Source of the DNA: DASQVO01 sp035640715
GTDB lineage: Bacteria > Actinomycetota > Actinomycetes > Streptosporangiales > Streptosporangiaceae
Direction: 5' to 3'
DNA: 8,650 bases
Assembly (NCBI GenBank): GCA_035640715.1
Contig: DASQVO010000332.1
Coordinates: 1-8,650, forward strand
Below the pieces are notes generated by a model. The model was not told the origin of the DNA. It searched no databases and saw nothing but the letters and a program-made list of their open reading frames with translations. The number at the start of each line of letters is the position of its first letter. Positions within the stretch are counted from its first letter, which is position 1. The position numbers were made by a program, and so were the translations under genes. Shown here one piece after another: positions 1-5,253 of this stretch.

Positions 1-279
1 GGCGCGCAGGGCCGCCTGGTCCCTGACGGGCAGGCGCGGTGCCATGGCGAGTACCTCGGCGGCGAGCCAGTGGCTCCCCGAGTGGATACGGCGTCCTGCG
101 AAGCGCACGCCGCGGGTAACCCTTGCAAGGGCCAGCCGGGCAACCAGGCCGGCCGACCGGCTCTGCGAGGGCTTCTCGGCGGACGCGCTGACCTCACCGA
201 CGACGTCGGCGACCCGGGCAGGCAGTCCGTTCGCGTTCTGCTGGGGATTCTCGCTGCGATTGTTACCGGTAGCGTCCAT
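1..279 (-). CDS. Conserved protein of unknown function, N-terminal 93 residues (cut by left edge)
   Basis: An open frame reads from ATG at 279 down to base 1 without a stop, so the gene continues beyond the window. An in-frame TGA lies a short way upstream and no other in-frame start follows it, so ATG 279 is the only likely start, although no clear Shine-Dalgarno precedes it. The first 45 residues are polar and Asn/Gln/Ser-rich, probably disordered. Residues 46-80 are basic and amphipathic (LALARVTRGVRF, HWLAAEVLAMA) and lead into RLPVRDQAALRA. From memory, a similar 'PVRD..TLR' segment occurs in a family of uncharacterised actinobacterial proteins with later hydrophobic helices, possibly EcsC-like; this is recall, not a search. 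No catalytic motif is visible in the part present. It lies on the same strand as, and 243 bp beyond, the topoisomerase gene, so co-transcription is possible but not shown. Confidence 0.6.
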   Translation of the reverse strand, partial: MDATGNNRSENPQQNANGLPARVADVVGEVSASAEKPSQSRSAGLVARLALARVTRGVRFAGRRIHSGSHWLAAEVLAMAPRLPVRDQAALRA

Positions 280-439
280 GCCGAGGGCATACCCGGCCCT
301 GGCGCACGATCACGTGCGCGGCCGCGCTGGCGGGATCGCATGATGGCGCCTCCGGCCGGTGGCCTGGATCGCCGGTGAGATCATCGCCGAGGCGGAGCGC
401 GTCGTTGATGAGCAGAACGCGCAGTGGGGACCGTTGCGG

Positions 440-518
440 CGCCCGGCGACCCGATGAGGCCGCGGCCCGTGCCAGTGATGCCAGGCCGGCCGGTGTCGCA
501 CGCCCGGCGACCCGATGA
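440..518. repeat. 18-bp direct repeat pair (440-457 and 501-518)
   Basis: CGCCCGGCGACCCGATGA occurs exactly at 440-457 and again at 501-518, 61 bp apart. The identity stops sharply on both sides. The second copy ends 4 bp before the stop codon of the topoisomerase gene. No transposase, terminal inverted repeat or hairpin accompanies the pair, so it may be a local duplication scar rather than an element. The surrounding gap (280-522) shows no convincing complete gene. Confidence 0.6.
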
Positions 519-522
519 CCTG

Positions 523-1578
523 TCAGCCTGGTGCGTCCCCGGGACCGGCGTGCCCGGTGATCAGTTTCAGGACGGCCCGCTCGGCGTGGCCCTGGGTGGC
601 GACATCGCCGAATTCCCGGCCCTTGCCCAGGTCGGCAAGGGCGGGCGCGATCGTCACCCCCTTCTCATACAACCCGATGACACGCGGATCGATGTAGGAG
701 GCGCGGGCGACGGCGGGGGTGTTGCCCAGGTAGTCGGCCACCTCGCGGACCACCCGGGCAACAGCGCGCTTGCGGGCGCTCTCCGATTCCGCGGCGGCCT
801 CCGACACGGCGAGCCCGACAGCGGCGAGCACCGTGGCATGCCATGTCCGGAAATCCTTCGCGGTGAAATCGCCGCCCGATACCTCGCGCAAGTAGTCGTT
901 GATATCCGCGGCGGTAACGTTGTGCCACCGCGGGCCACTGCGGTACGCGAGGAGCTCGTCGCCACTCCTGCGCCGCTTGAGGCTCTGGACGACCGCGCAT
1001 ACATGCTCGTCGGCGACGGCCTGCTCGCGGTGCTTAGCGCTCTTGCCCGTGTATTCGAAGACAAGCTGGCCGCGGGTGCAGGTGACATGCTCCCGGCGGA
1101 TCGTCGCCAGCCCGAACGTGCCGTTCTCGGCCGCGTACTCCTCGCCGCCCGGCCGGAAGAACCCGAGGTCGATCAGCCGGATGGCGGCTGCGAGCACCCT
1201 GTCCCTGGACAGGCCCGGGCCGTCCAGGTGATGCTCGACCACCGTGCGGACGTGCGGCAGCGCCGCGCCGAACTCCAGCACCCGGTCGTGCTTCTCGCGA
1301 TCGCGCTGCTCACGCCACAGGTCGTGATACCGGTACTGGCGACGCCCGGCGGAATCCGTCCCGACGGCCTGGATATGGCCGCCAGGCTGGGGACAGATCC
1401 AGACATCTTCCCAGGCAGGCGGGATCACCAGCGCCTTGATCCTGGCAAGCGTGCTGGGGTCACTGAGCGGCGTACCGTCCGGTGCCAGGTACCGGAAGCC
1501 GCGCCCGCAGCGCCGGCGCCGGATGCCCGGCGAACTAAGCTCGCTGCGTATCAGCCCGGCAACGTCAGCGGGGGTCAC
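523..1578 (-). CDS. DNA topoisomerase IB (bacterial, poxvirus-like)
   Basis: This 351-residue protein has the usual length for bacterial TopIB. The family relaxes supercoils by nicking one strand through a 3'-phosphotyrosyl intermediate, without ATP. The N-terminal part (about 15-90) matches the small TopIB DNA-binding domain (RIKALVIPPAWEDVWICP at 46-63). The catalytic core shows the expected residues: R134 in AAIRLID, K179 in FEYTGKSAKHRE, R244 in KDFRTWHAT, N286 in LGNTPAVARASY (vaccinia has His here) and nucleophile Y295 in ASYIDPRV. All are intact, so activity is expected. The start is GTG 1578: a GGGGAG lies 10 nt upstream and an in-frame TGA precedes it closely. The overlapping ATG at about 1588 is in another frame and soon stops. 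These enzymes are sporadic accessory topoisomerases in bacteria beside the essential TopA and gyrase. The neighbours do not explain its role. Family assignment is firm; physiological role is unknown. Confidence 0.93.
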   Translation of the reverse strand: MTPADVAGLIRSELSSPGIRRRRCGRGFRYLAPDGTPLSDPSTLARIKALVIPPAWEDVWICPQPGGHIQAVGTDSAGRRQYRYHDLWREQRDREKHDRVLEFGAALPHVRTVVEHHLDGPGLSRDRVLAAAIRLIDLGFFRPGGEEYAAENGTFGLATIRREHVTCTRGQLVFEYTGKSAKHREQAVADEHVCAVVQSLKRRRSGDELLAYRSGPRWHNVTAADINDYLREVSGGDFTAKDFRTWHATVLAAVGLAVSEAAAESESARKRAVARVVREVADYLGNTPAVARASYIDPRVIGLYEKGVTIAPALADLGKGREFGDVATQGHAERAVLKLITGHAGPGDAPG

Positions 1579-1892
1579 GGCGCTTCATCTCCCCGCTGGT
1601 AGCCGGATCACACGTCGGGGGCCCGCCCGCTAATCGGCGCTCCGCGCCGGATCCAGTACCGCGGCGATAGTGTTCCGTGCGGCTCATGCACGCCTTCGAT
1701 TCATCTCGCGCCGAATCTTGCCGGCCCGCAGCGCCGATGTTCTACTGGACAGCACCCAGCGCAGCTGCACGGGGCCCTATTCAGGCAGCTGCCCACCCAG
1801 GCTCCAGGGCATTCCAAAGACGGTCACCTGCCGCATCAGGAAGTAGGGGGCTCAATGCCTGACCGGTGAAATGACGGGCAAGGAGAAGAATC
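1579..1892. other. Non-coding gap between divergent topoisomerase and ABM-SnoaL genes
   Basis: These 314 bp should hold the promoters of both flanking genes. The only open frame of any size (1677-1862, +) has low-complexity composition and no ribosome binding site, so I do not call it. A short hairpin, CGGCGC-TCC-GCGCCG, sits at 1635-1649 in the topoisomerase leader side. No clear -35/-10 pair, riboswitch or repeat element could be recognised. Confidence 0.5.
1880..1885 (+). promoter_or_regulatory. Ribosome binding site of the ABM-SnoaL gene
   Basis: AAGGAG ends 7 nt before ATG 1893. This fixes that ATG as the start over the upstream ATG at 1871, which is in a different frame and has no such site. 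Confidence 0.8.
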
Positions 1893-2936
1893 ATGCACGT
1901 TCGTATGAACATGTTGGCCGGAGATTCCGGCCAGCTGGGCGAGGCCACCCGATACCTCGAAACAACGGTACGTCCGTCAGAGGAGGCCCAGGTTGGCAGC
2001 CGGGGCCTGGCGTTCTTCACCAACGCCGACCTGGGCACCTGCATCGTCGCATCCTACTGGGATTCGGCCGACGCGATGACCGCGAGTGAGCAGGCTGTTC
2101 AGGTCTCCCGTAAGGAACTCACCGAGCTGATCAAGGGTACGGTGACGGTCGAGCACTACGAGGTGCCCATATTCGTCCGCCGGAGCCGTCCCGCACCGGG
2201 AGCCGGTATCGGGCTGACCCGGATGGACGGTAGCCCTGCCTGCCTCGACGCGGCTATCGAGGAGTTCCGCAACACGGCGGTACCCGCGCTTATGGACATT
2301 CCTCGTATCTGCAGCGCCCAGCTGATGACCGACCGGGCCAGCGGCCGCTGCATCGTGGTGACCGCCTGGGAAGACAAGGATGCCCTGGCCGCCAGCCGGT
2401 CCAGCGTGGCAAGGTTGCGCGCCGACATTGCAGCGGTGGCGCACGTCACAATCCGCTCCGTGGAGGAATACGGCCTGGCGTTCACGTCCGTGCGCGAGGG
2501 CGACACCCGGAGCCTCATCGAGCGCAATATCGAGCTGTGGAACACACGGGACCACGACGGCTGGCTCGCAGCGGCGGACCTGTACCGGATGGAACTGGAG
2601 GCGCCCGGCGGGCAGCGGATGGTCGGCCGTGACGCTGCCGAGACGCTCTGGTCGACGTGGATCGAGGCCTTTCCCGATAACCGGATCGATACGGTCTCCA
2701 TCCACGCGGACGACCGGGGCGGTGTCCATGAGGGCTGCTTCACCGGCACGCACAGAGGGATGCTGCGTAGTCCTGCTGATGACGTTCCCGCCACCAGCCG
2801 CTCATTGAACGTGCGCTTCTGCGGCGTCTACGAGTTCGACGAGGGCAAGGTCATCAGCTTCCACCTGTACTTCGACCAGGTCGACATGCGGACCCAGCTC
2901 GGCATGATGCCGGTGGTCACGGGCAGCGGCAAGTGA
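1893..2936 (+). CDS. Two tandem ABM-like domains fused to a SnoaL-like (NTF2-fold) domain
   Basis: The 347-residue protein has three modules. Residues 1-95 and about 105-196 look like antibiotic-biosynthesis-monooxygenase (ABM, dimeric alpha/beta-barrel) domains. They are internal duplicates: GTCIVASYWDSADAMTAS (48-65) aligns with GRCIVVTAWEDKDALAAS (151-168), each followed by a helix and a VEHYEV/VEEYGL strand. Residues 205-340 match the SnoaL-like/ester-cyclase group: IERNIELWNTRDHDGW, a central GRDAAETLWSTWIEAFPD and the end FHLYFDQVDMRTQLGMM. No signal peptide or membrane helix is seen. ABM domains include cofactor-free oxygenases, haem-degrading enzymes and non-catalytic stress proteins; SnoaL-like domains include polyketide cyclases and hydrolases. 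A small-molecule modifying enzyme is possible, but no polyketide gene is nearby, so substrate and catalysis are unknown. It faces the 3058-3585 gene convergently. Domain calls are good; function is open. Confidence 0.82.
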   Translation: MHVRMNMLAGDSGQLGEATRYLETTVRPSEEAQVGSRGLAFFTNADLGTCIVASYWDSADAMTASEQAVQVSRKELTELIKGTVTVEHYEVPIFVRRSRPAPGAGIGLTRMDGSPACLDAAIEEFRNTAVPALMDIPRICSAQLMTDRASGRCIVVTAWEDKDALAASRSSVARLRADIAAVAHVTIRSVEEYGLAFTSVREGDTRSLIERNIELWNTRDHDGWLAAADLYRMELEAPGGQRMVGRDAAETLWSTWIEAFPDNRIDTVSIHADDRGGVHEGCFTGTHRGMLRSPADDVPATSRSLNVRFCGVYEFDEGKVISFHLYFDQVDMRTQLGMMPVVTGSGK

Positions 2937-2938
2937 GC

Positions 2939-2983
2939 CGCTGACGGCCGGTCATCAGCGAGCGGCGCGCCGCCCGGGCGGCG
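2939..2983. terminator. Likely bidirectional terminator between convergent genes
   Basis: Two inverted repeats lie just after the stop codon at 2936. CGCTGA (2939-2944) pairs with TCAGCG (2955-2960) around a 10-nt loop. A perfect 16-bp palindrome centred on CCCGGG follows at 2968-2983. There is no T-tract, which is common for actinomycete terminators. The position between two convergent genes supports the call, but the palindrome has no loop and could be compositional. Confidence 0.45.
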
Positions 2984-3057
2984 TCCTGCCCACCAGATGT
3001 GCCAATAGGTCCCGTGGTCGGTGGTTCCCCCGGGATGTCCGCCGGACGTTCTCCCGC

Positions 3058-3585
3058 TCAGCGGCCGCCCGGTGCGTTACCGGCGTCCAGCGTGATGTCA
3101 GAGCGGAACGCGTCGTAGTACGCCTCGTAGATGAGGTCGGATTCGCGTGCCCTCTGGTGACGGAACCCGGTGAGGATCCAGGCGAGCCGCTGGCGTATGT
3201 CGGCGAAGTCCACCGCTGAGCCCGTCGGCTCCTCCAGCTCGCTCTGCAGCGACGCGATGCTGGCTTGCAGCTGGCGGTACTGGATCCGCAGGCCTCGCAC
3301 CCGGTTGCGCAGCCATGGCTGGGTGCGGGCGATGTCGGAAAGCAGGCTCTCCGGCTGCTCCGCATTCTTAGCCTCGCTGCTGGCTGCCTCGCCGAGAACG
3401 GCGAGCGCGCTGCGTACTTCACTGTGCCAGGCTCGCTCCCTCCGGGGGGCGGCCGCACCCAAGGCTGCCTCGAGCTGCTGCATCGCCAGCAGCGTGCGAT
3501 CCTGATCGGACTGGCGCTGCTCCATCTGGCGGTGCTGGGCCGGCGTCAGCTCGCCCTGCCCCGGCTCCTGGCCGTTGGATGACAT
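3058..3585 (-). CDS. Conserved helical protein of unknown function in the hspR locus
   Basis: The protein has 175 residues when started at ATG 3585. AGGAGG lies 4 nt upstream of that ATG and only 1 nt before the adjacent ATG 3588; a longer reading to 3696 would put an Arg-rich, implausible leader in front of this site. The sequence is almost all predicted helix. Residues 14-45 are Gln/Glu-rich (PAQHRQMEQRQSDQDR), 50-75 form an amphipathic helix, 80-120 form a likely coiled coil (ARTQPWLRNRVRGLRIQYRQ, then LQASIASLQSELEE) and 127-165 hold VDFADIRQRLAWILTGFRHQ and ESDLIYEAYYDAF. No signal peptide, membrane segment or metal motif is visible. I do not recognise a characterised family. Its place 131 bp downstream of hspR, on the same strand as dnaJ-hspR, suggests stress-linked expression and perhaps an adaptor or structural role; that is inference. 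Confidence 0.8.
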   Translation of the reverse strand: MSSNGQEPGQGELTPAQHRQMEQRQSDQDRTLLAMQQLEAALGAAAPRRERAWHSEVRSALAVLGEAASSEAKNAEQPESLLSDIARTQPWLRNRVRGLRIQYRQLQASIASLQSELEEPTGSAVDFADIRQRLAWILTGFRHQRARESDLIYEAYYDAFRSDITLDAGNAPGGR

Positions 3586-3588
3586 CAT

Positions 3589-3595
3589 TCCTCCT
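3589..3595 (-). promoter_or_regulatory. Ribosome binding site deciding the start of the helical-protein gene
   Basis: On the minus strand AGGAGGA directly precedes two consecutive ATG codons. The spacing of 4 nt favours the second ATG (3585) over the first (3588, 1 nt). It rules out the longer open frame beginning at 3696 as the real start. Confidence 0.75.
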
Positions 3596-3716
3596 CTCCG
3601 CCTGGGAAGAACTCCGCTTGGGCGGATGCGGTCTTCAGCCGGTGAGTCATGACCGGCCGGATTCCGGCGCCTTGCTCTGCGTGCCGCATATGACACACCA
3701 CGGACGGTGGGTCCGG

Positions 3717-4073
3717 TCAGCCGTTTCCCTGTCCATCGCCCGGCGCCGGGTGGCCGCCGGGGCTGCTGTTGCCGTTGGCCAGTTCCCGCAGCGCGGCCAG
3801 CTCGGCCTGCAGCCGCCTGGTTTCCTCCTGGAGCTGGAGGACGCGGCGGATGCCCGCTATGTTGAGGCCCTCACCGGTCAGGGCGCAGATCTCCTGCAGC
3901 CGGTCCAGGTCCCGCCGGCTGTAACGGCGGGTGCCGCCCGCGCTGCGCGCGGGATCCAGCAGCCCTTCCCGCTCGTAGATCCGCAGGGTCTGCGGATGCA
4001 GGCCGGTGAGCTCGGCAGCAACGGAGATACTGAACAGGCCCCGGTCGCGATCAGCCCAGTCAGCGTTCACCAT
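3717..4073 (-). CDS. hspR: HspR, MerR-family heat-shock repressor
   Basis: This 118-residue regulator begins with a winged helix-turn-helix: FSISVAAELTGLHPQTLRIY (14-33), EREGLLDPARSAGGTRRYS (34-52) and LDRLQEICALTGEGLNIAGI (56-75). A helical dimerisation segment, LQLQEETRRLQAELAALREL, occupies 79-98. The first block closely matches mycobacterial HspR as I remember it. HspR binds inverted repeats (HAIRE, CTTGAGT-N7-ACTCAAG) and represses dnaK-operon, clpB or hsp20 genes, with DnaK as co-repressor in Streptomyces. Here the tail (99-118) is Gly/Pro/Asn-rich and lacks the basic C-terminus I recall from the mycobacterial protein. Its ATG overlaps the end of the J-domain gene by 7 bp and lacks its own strong ribosome binding site, so translational coupling is likely. 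Likely targets are its own operon and the divergent hsp20, although no canonical HAIRE is visible between them. Confidence 0.93.
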   Translation of the reverse strand: MVNADWADRDRGLFSISVAAELTGLHPQTLRIYEREGLLDPARSAGGTRRYSRRDLDRLQEICALTGEGLNIAGIRRVLQLQEETRRLQAELAALRELANGNSSPGGHPAPGDGQGNG

Positions 4074-4570
4074 GGCCAGTACCAGCCGTCGTCAAGATAC
4101 CGGCTGACCAGTTCTGCGATGAGGGCCAGCCTGGCACGCTCATCGCGCCATGCGCCCGGAGCCGGCGCGGCGTCCGGGCGGTCTACCCGGACTGGGCCTG
4201 CCCACAGCGGCGGGCCGGGCGCTCGTCCGGGCAGTGTCATGCTGCCTGGCCAGGCGGGGCCGGCCGGCCACAGCGGCGCCTGTGCCGCCGTACCGGATGC
4301 AGGTGGCGCGGTGCGGGGGGCCGGGGCCGGCTCATGCCGGAGCGTCCGGTCGTAGGCGGCCCGCCGGCCGGGATCGCTGAGAACCTGGTAGGCCTCGGCC
4401 AGGGCGCGGAACCGGGCTGGCGCGCTGGTGTCCTGCGGCCGGGAGTCCGGGTGCATGGCCCTGGCCTTGCGCCGGTAAGCATGCGTGATCTCCGGGCCTG
4501 ATGCCTCACGGGCCACGCCTAGCAGCTGGTAAAGATCCGGCGCCGTTCCGCCGGGCTGCGTCGCGGCCAT
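4067..4570 (-). CDS. Minimal J-domain co-chaperone (DnaJ/CbpA N-terminal type)
   Basis: The protein has 167 residues from ATG 4570, preceded by GAAGG at about 8 nt; an in-frame GTG at 4579 is an alternative adding three residues. Residues 12-77 form a J domain: DLYQLLGVAREASGPEITHA, AYRRKARAMHPD with the invariant HPD at 40-42, then FRALAEAYQVLSDPGRRAAYD. J domains stimulate DnaK ATP hydrolysis and deliver clients. After residue 80 the chain is a Pro/Ala/Gly-rich linker to about 135, then a short tail ending in RLALIAELVSRYLDDGWYWPW-like sequence. The Gly/Phe region, zinc finger and C-terminal substrate barrel of full DnaJ are all absent, so client choice must come from the tail or a partner. 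It heads the run with hspR and is divergent from hsp20. No dnaK or grpE is present, so its Hsp70 partner must be encoded elsewhere. Confidence 0.88.
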   Translation of the reverse strand: MAATQPGGTAPDLYQLLGVAREASGPEITHAYRRKARAMHPDSRPQDTSAPARFRALAEAYQVLSDPGRRAAYDRTLRHEPAPAPRTAPPASGTAAQAPLWPAGPAWPGSMTLPGRAPGPPLWAGPVRVDRPDAAPAPGAWRDERARLALIAELVSRYLDDGWYWPW

Positions 4571-4625
4571 TACGGTCACCTTCCCTTCCGCTCCATGCAG
4601 GCGTGCGTTCTCTTCCTCAGTATGC

Positions 4626-4657
4626 AGGATAAAGAAATCTTCGTCGACTCTTGTCAG
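4626..4657 (-). promoter_or_regulatory. Possible promoter of the dnaJ-like/hspR operon
   Basis: On the minus strand a TATCCT (4626-4631) is a plausible -10 box. Upstream sequence gives CTGACA at 4652-4657, with a 20-bp spacer that is longer than ideal, or the weaker GACAAG at 4650-4655 with 18 bp. Either -35 would overlap the -35 box of the divergent hsp20 promoter. This is a tentative reading by eye. Confidence 0.3.
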
Positions 4658-4680
4658 CTAATCGCTTAGCATGTTATATA
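4651..4680 (+). promoter_or_regulatory. Likely hsp20 promoter (TTGTCA-N18-TATATA)
   Basis: TTGTCA at 4651-4656 and TATATA at 4675-4680 are separated by 18 bp, close to the housekeeping sigma consensus. This is one of the few AT-rich stretches in the window. Transcription would start near 4687, giving a leader of about 45 nt before ATG 4733. Confidence 0.6.
4657..4670. promoter_or_regulatory. Putative operator: GCTAA-N4-TTAGC inverted repeat inside the hsp20 promoter
   Basis: GCTAA (4657-4661) and TTAGC (4666-4670) form a perfect 5-bp inverted repeat around TCGC. It lies entirely between the proposed -35 and -10 boxes, where MerR-family regulators and many repressors bind. It does not match the HspR box (CTTGAGT-N7-ACTCAAG). 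It uses the outer TTAGC/GCTAA letters of CIRCE but in the opposite arm order, so it is not a CIRCE site. Confidence 0.45.
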
Positions 4681-4716
4681 GATCTTGCGAGTTGCACTGT
4701 GACGACGCACCTCAGT

Positions 4717-4723
4717 GAGGAGG
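4717..4723 (+). promoter_or_regulatory. Ribosome binding site of hsp20
   Basis: GAGGAGG ends 9 nt before ATG 4733. This selects that ATG over the in-frame GTG 4715, which would overlap the site itself, and over ATG 4739, which is 15 nt away. Confidence 0.8.
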
Positions 4724-4732
4724 CTTCCAATC

Positions 4733-5158
4733 ATGCTCATGCGCACCGATCCGTTCCGCGAACTCGACCGGCTGACCCAGCAGGTGCTCGGAACGGCCGC
4801 CCGCCCGGCCGCGATGCCGATGGACGCCTACCGCAAGGGCGACAACTTCTACATCCACCTGGACCTGCCCGGCGTCCGGGCCGACTCCATCGACCTGACC
4901 GTCGAGCAGAACGTGCTGACCGTCCGCGCCGAGCGCTCCCCGATGGAGGGCGGCAGCGTCCAGATGATCGTCGCTGAGCGGCCGTCCGGCACGTTCACCC
5001 GCCAGGTGTTCCTTGGCGAGACCCTCGATGCCGAGCACATCGCCGCTGACTACGATGCGGGCGTCCTCACCTTGACTATCCCGGTCCACGAGGCAGCCAA
5101 GCCCCGCAGCATCGAGATCACCAGCCGCGACCAGAAGCAGGCCGTCATGAGCGGCTAG
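4733..5158 (+). CDS. Hsp20/alpha-crystallin small heat-shock protein
   Basis: The 141-residue chain has the normal length and architecture of an actinobacterial Hsp20. A short N-terminal arm (MLMRTDPFRELDRLTQQVLG) matches the family. The alpha-crystallin domain spans about 31-120: DAYRKGDNFYIHLDLPGVRA, VLTVRAERS, FTRQVFLGETLDAEHIAADY and the hallmark AGVLTLTIPV at 109-118. The C-terminal anchoring motif IEI is at 127-129. The family forms ATP-independent oligomers that hold unfolding cytoplasmic proteins for refolding by DnaK systems. The gene is divergent from the J-domain/hspR operon, so client hand-over proteins and a repressor are encoded next door. Control is probably transcriptional, through the promoter and palindrome at 4651-4680. 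A strong hairpin follows. Start choice rests on GAGGAGG. The family is certain; the regulator is inferred. Confidence 0.95.
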   Translation: MLMRTDPFRELDRLTQQVLGTAARPAAMPMDAYRKGDNFYIHLDLPGVRADSIDLTVEQNVLTVRAERSPMEGGSVQMIVAERPSGTFTRQVFLGETLDAEHIAADYDAGVLTLTIPVHEAAKPRSIEITSRDQKQAVMSG

Positions 5159-5175
5159 CGCACCGCCCCGGTCAC

Positions 5176-5211
5176 GTGATCGCCGCGTGCCGCAGGGCAC
5201 GCGGCGATCAC
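5176..5211. terminator. Perfect 16-bp hairpin between convergent hsp20 and kinase genes
   Basis: GTGATCGCCGCGTGCC (5176-5191) pairs exactly with 5196-5211 around the tetraloop GCAG. The stem begins 17 bp after the hsp20 stop and 42 bp after the kinase stop on the other strand, so it can end transcription from both sides. No T-tract follows on either strand, as is usual for such terminators in high-GC actinobacteria. Confidence 0.85.
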
Positions 5212-5253
5212 ACTCCGGGCCGTCCGCGTCAGATGACGGATGCCCGCCGTGGG

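Noticed and set aside
310..501. Small minus-strand frame of 63 codons between the first gene and the topoisomerase
   Set aside because: His/Arg/Pro-rich translation with no fold-like pattern and no ribosome binding site.
440..518. Direct repeat considered as the start of a CRISPR array or an attachment-site pair
   Set aside because: Only two copies, no further spacing pattern, no cas or integrase gene and no tRNA nearby.
424..1602. Long plus-strand open frame (392 codons) opposite the topoisomerase
   Set aside because: It is the antisense of a clear TopIB gene, has Pro/Ala/Gly/Arg-rich composition, no ribosome binding site and no recognisable motif. Long antisense frames are expected at this GC content.
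1677..1862. Small plus-strand frame of 61 codons ahead of the ABM-SnoaL gene
   Set aside because: No ribosome binding site, Ala/Pro/Ser/Arg-rich and no motif. It is more likely leader DNA than a gene.
1977..2753. Minus-strand open frame of 258 codons opposite the ABM-SnoaL gene
   Set aside because: The plus strand has a good ribosome binding site and recognisable domains; this frame has neither.
3579..4355. Plus-strand open frame of 258 codons opposite hspR and the J-domain gene
   Set aside because: It crosses two genes with clear conserved motifs on the other strand and shows no motif of its own.
4646..4692. Possible HspR box (HAIRE) using ACTCTTG and CTTGCGAGT
   Set aside because: Neither piece matches CTTGAGT or ACTCAAG, and they are not arranged as an inverted repeat with a 7-bp spacer.
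4666..4698. Possible CIRCE (HrcA) element in the hsp20 leader, starting with TTAGC and followed by GAGTTGCAC
   Set aside because: The arms do not match TTAGCACTC-N9-GAGTGCTAA in sequence or spacing, so it is only a partial resemblance.
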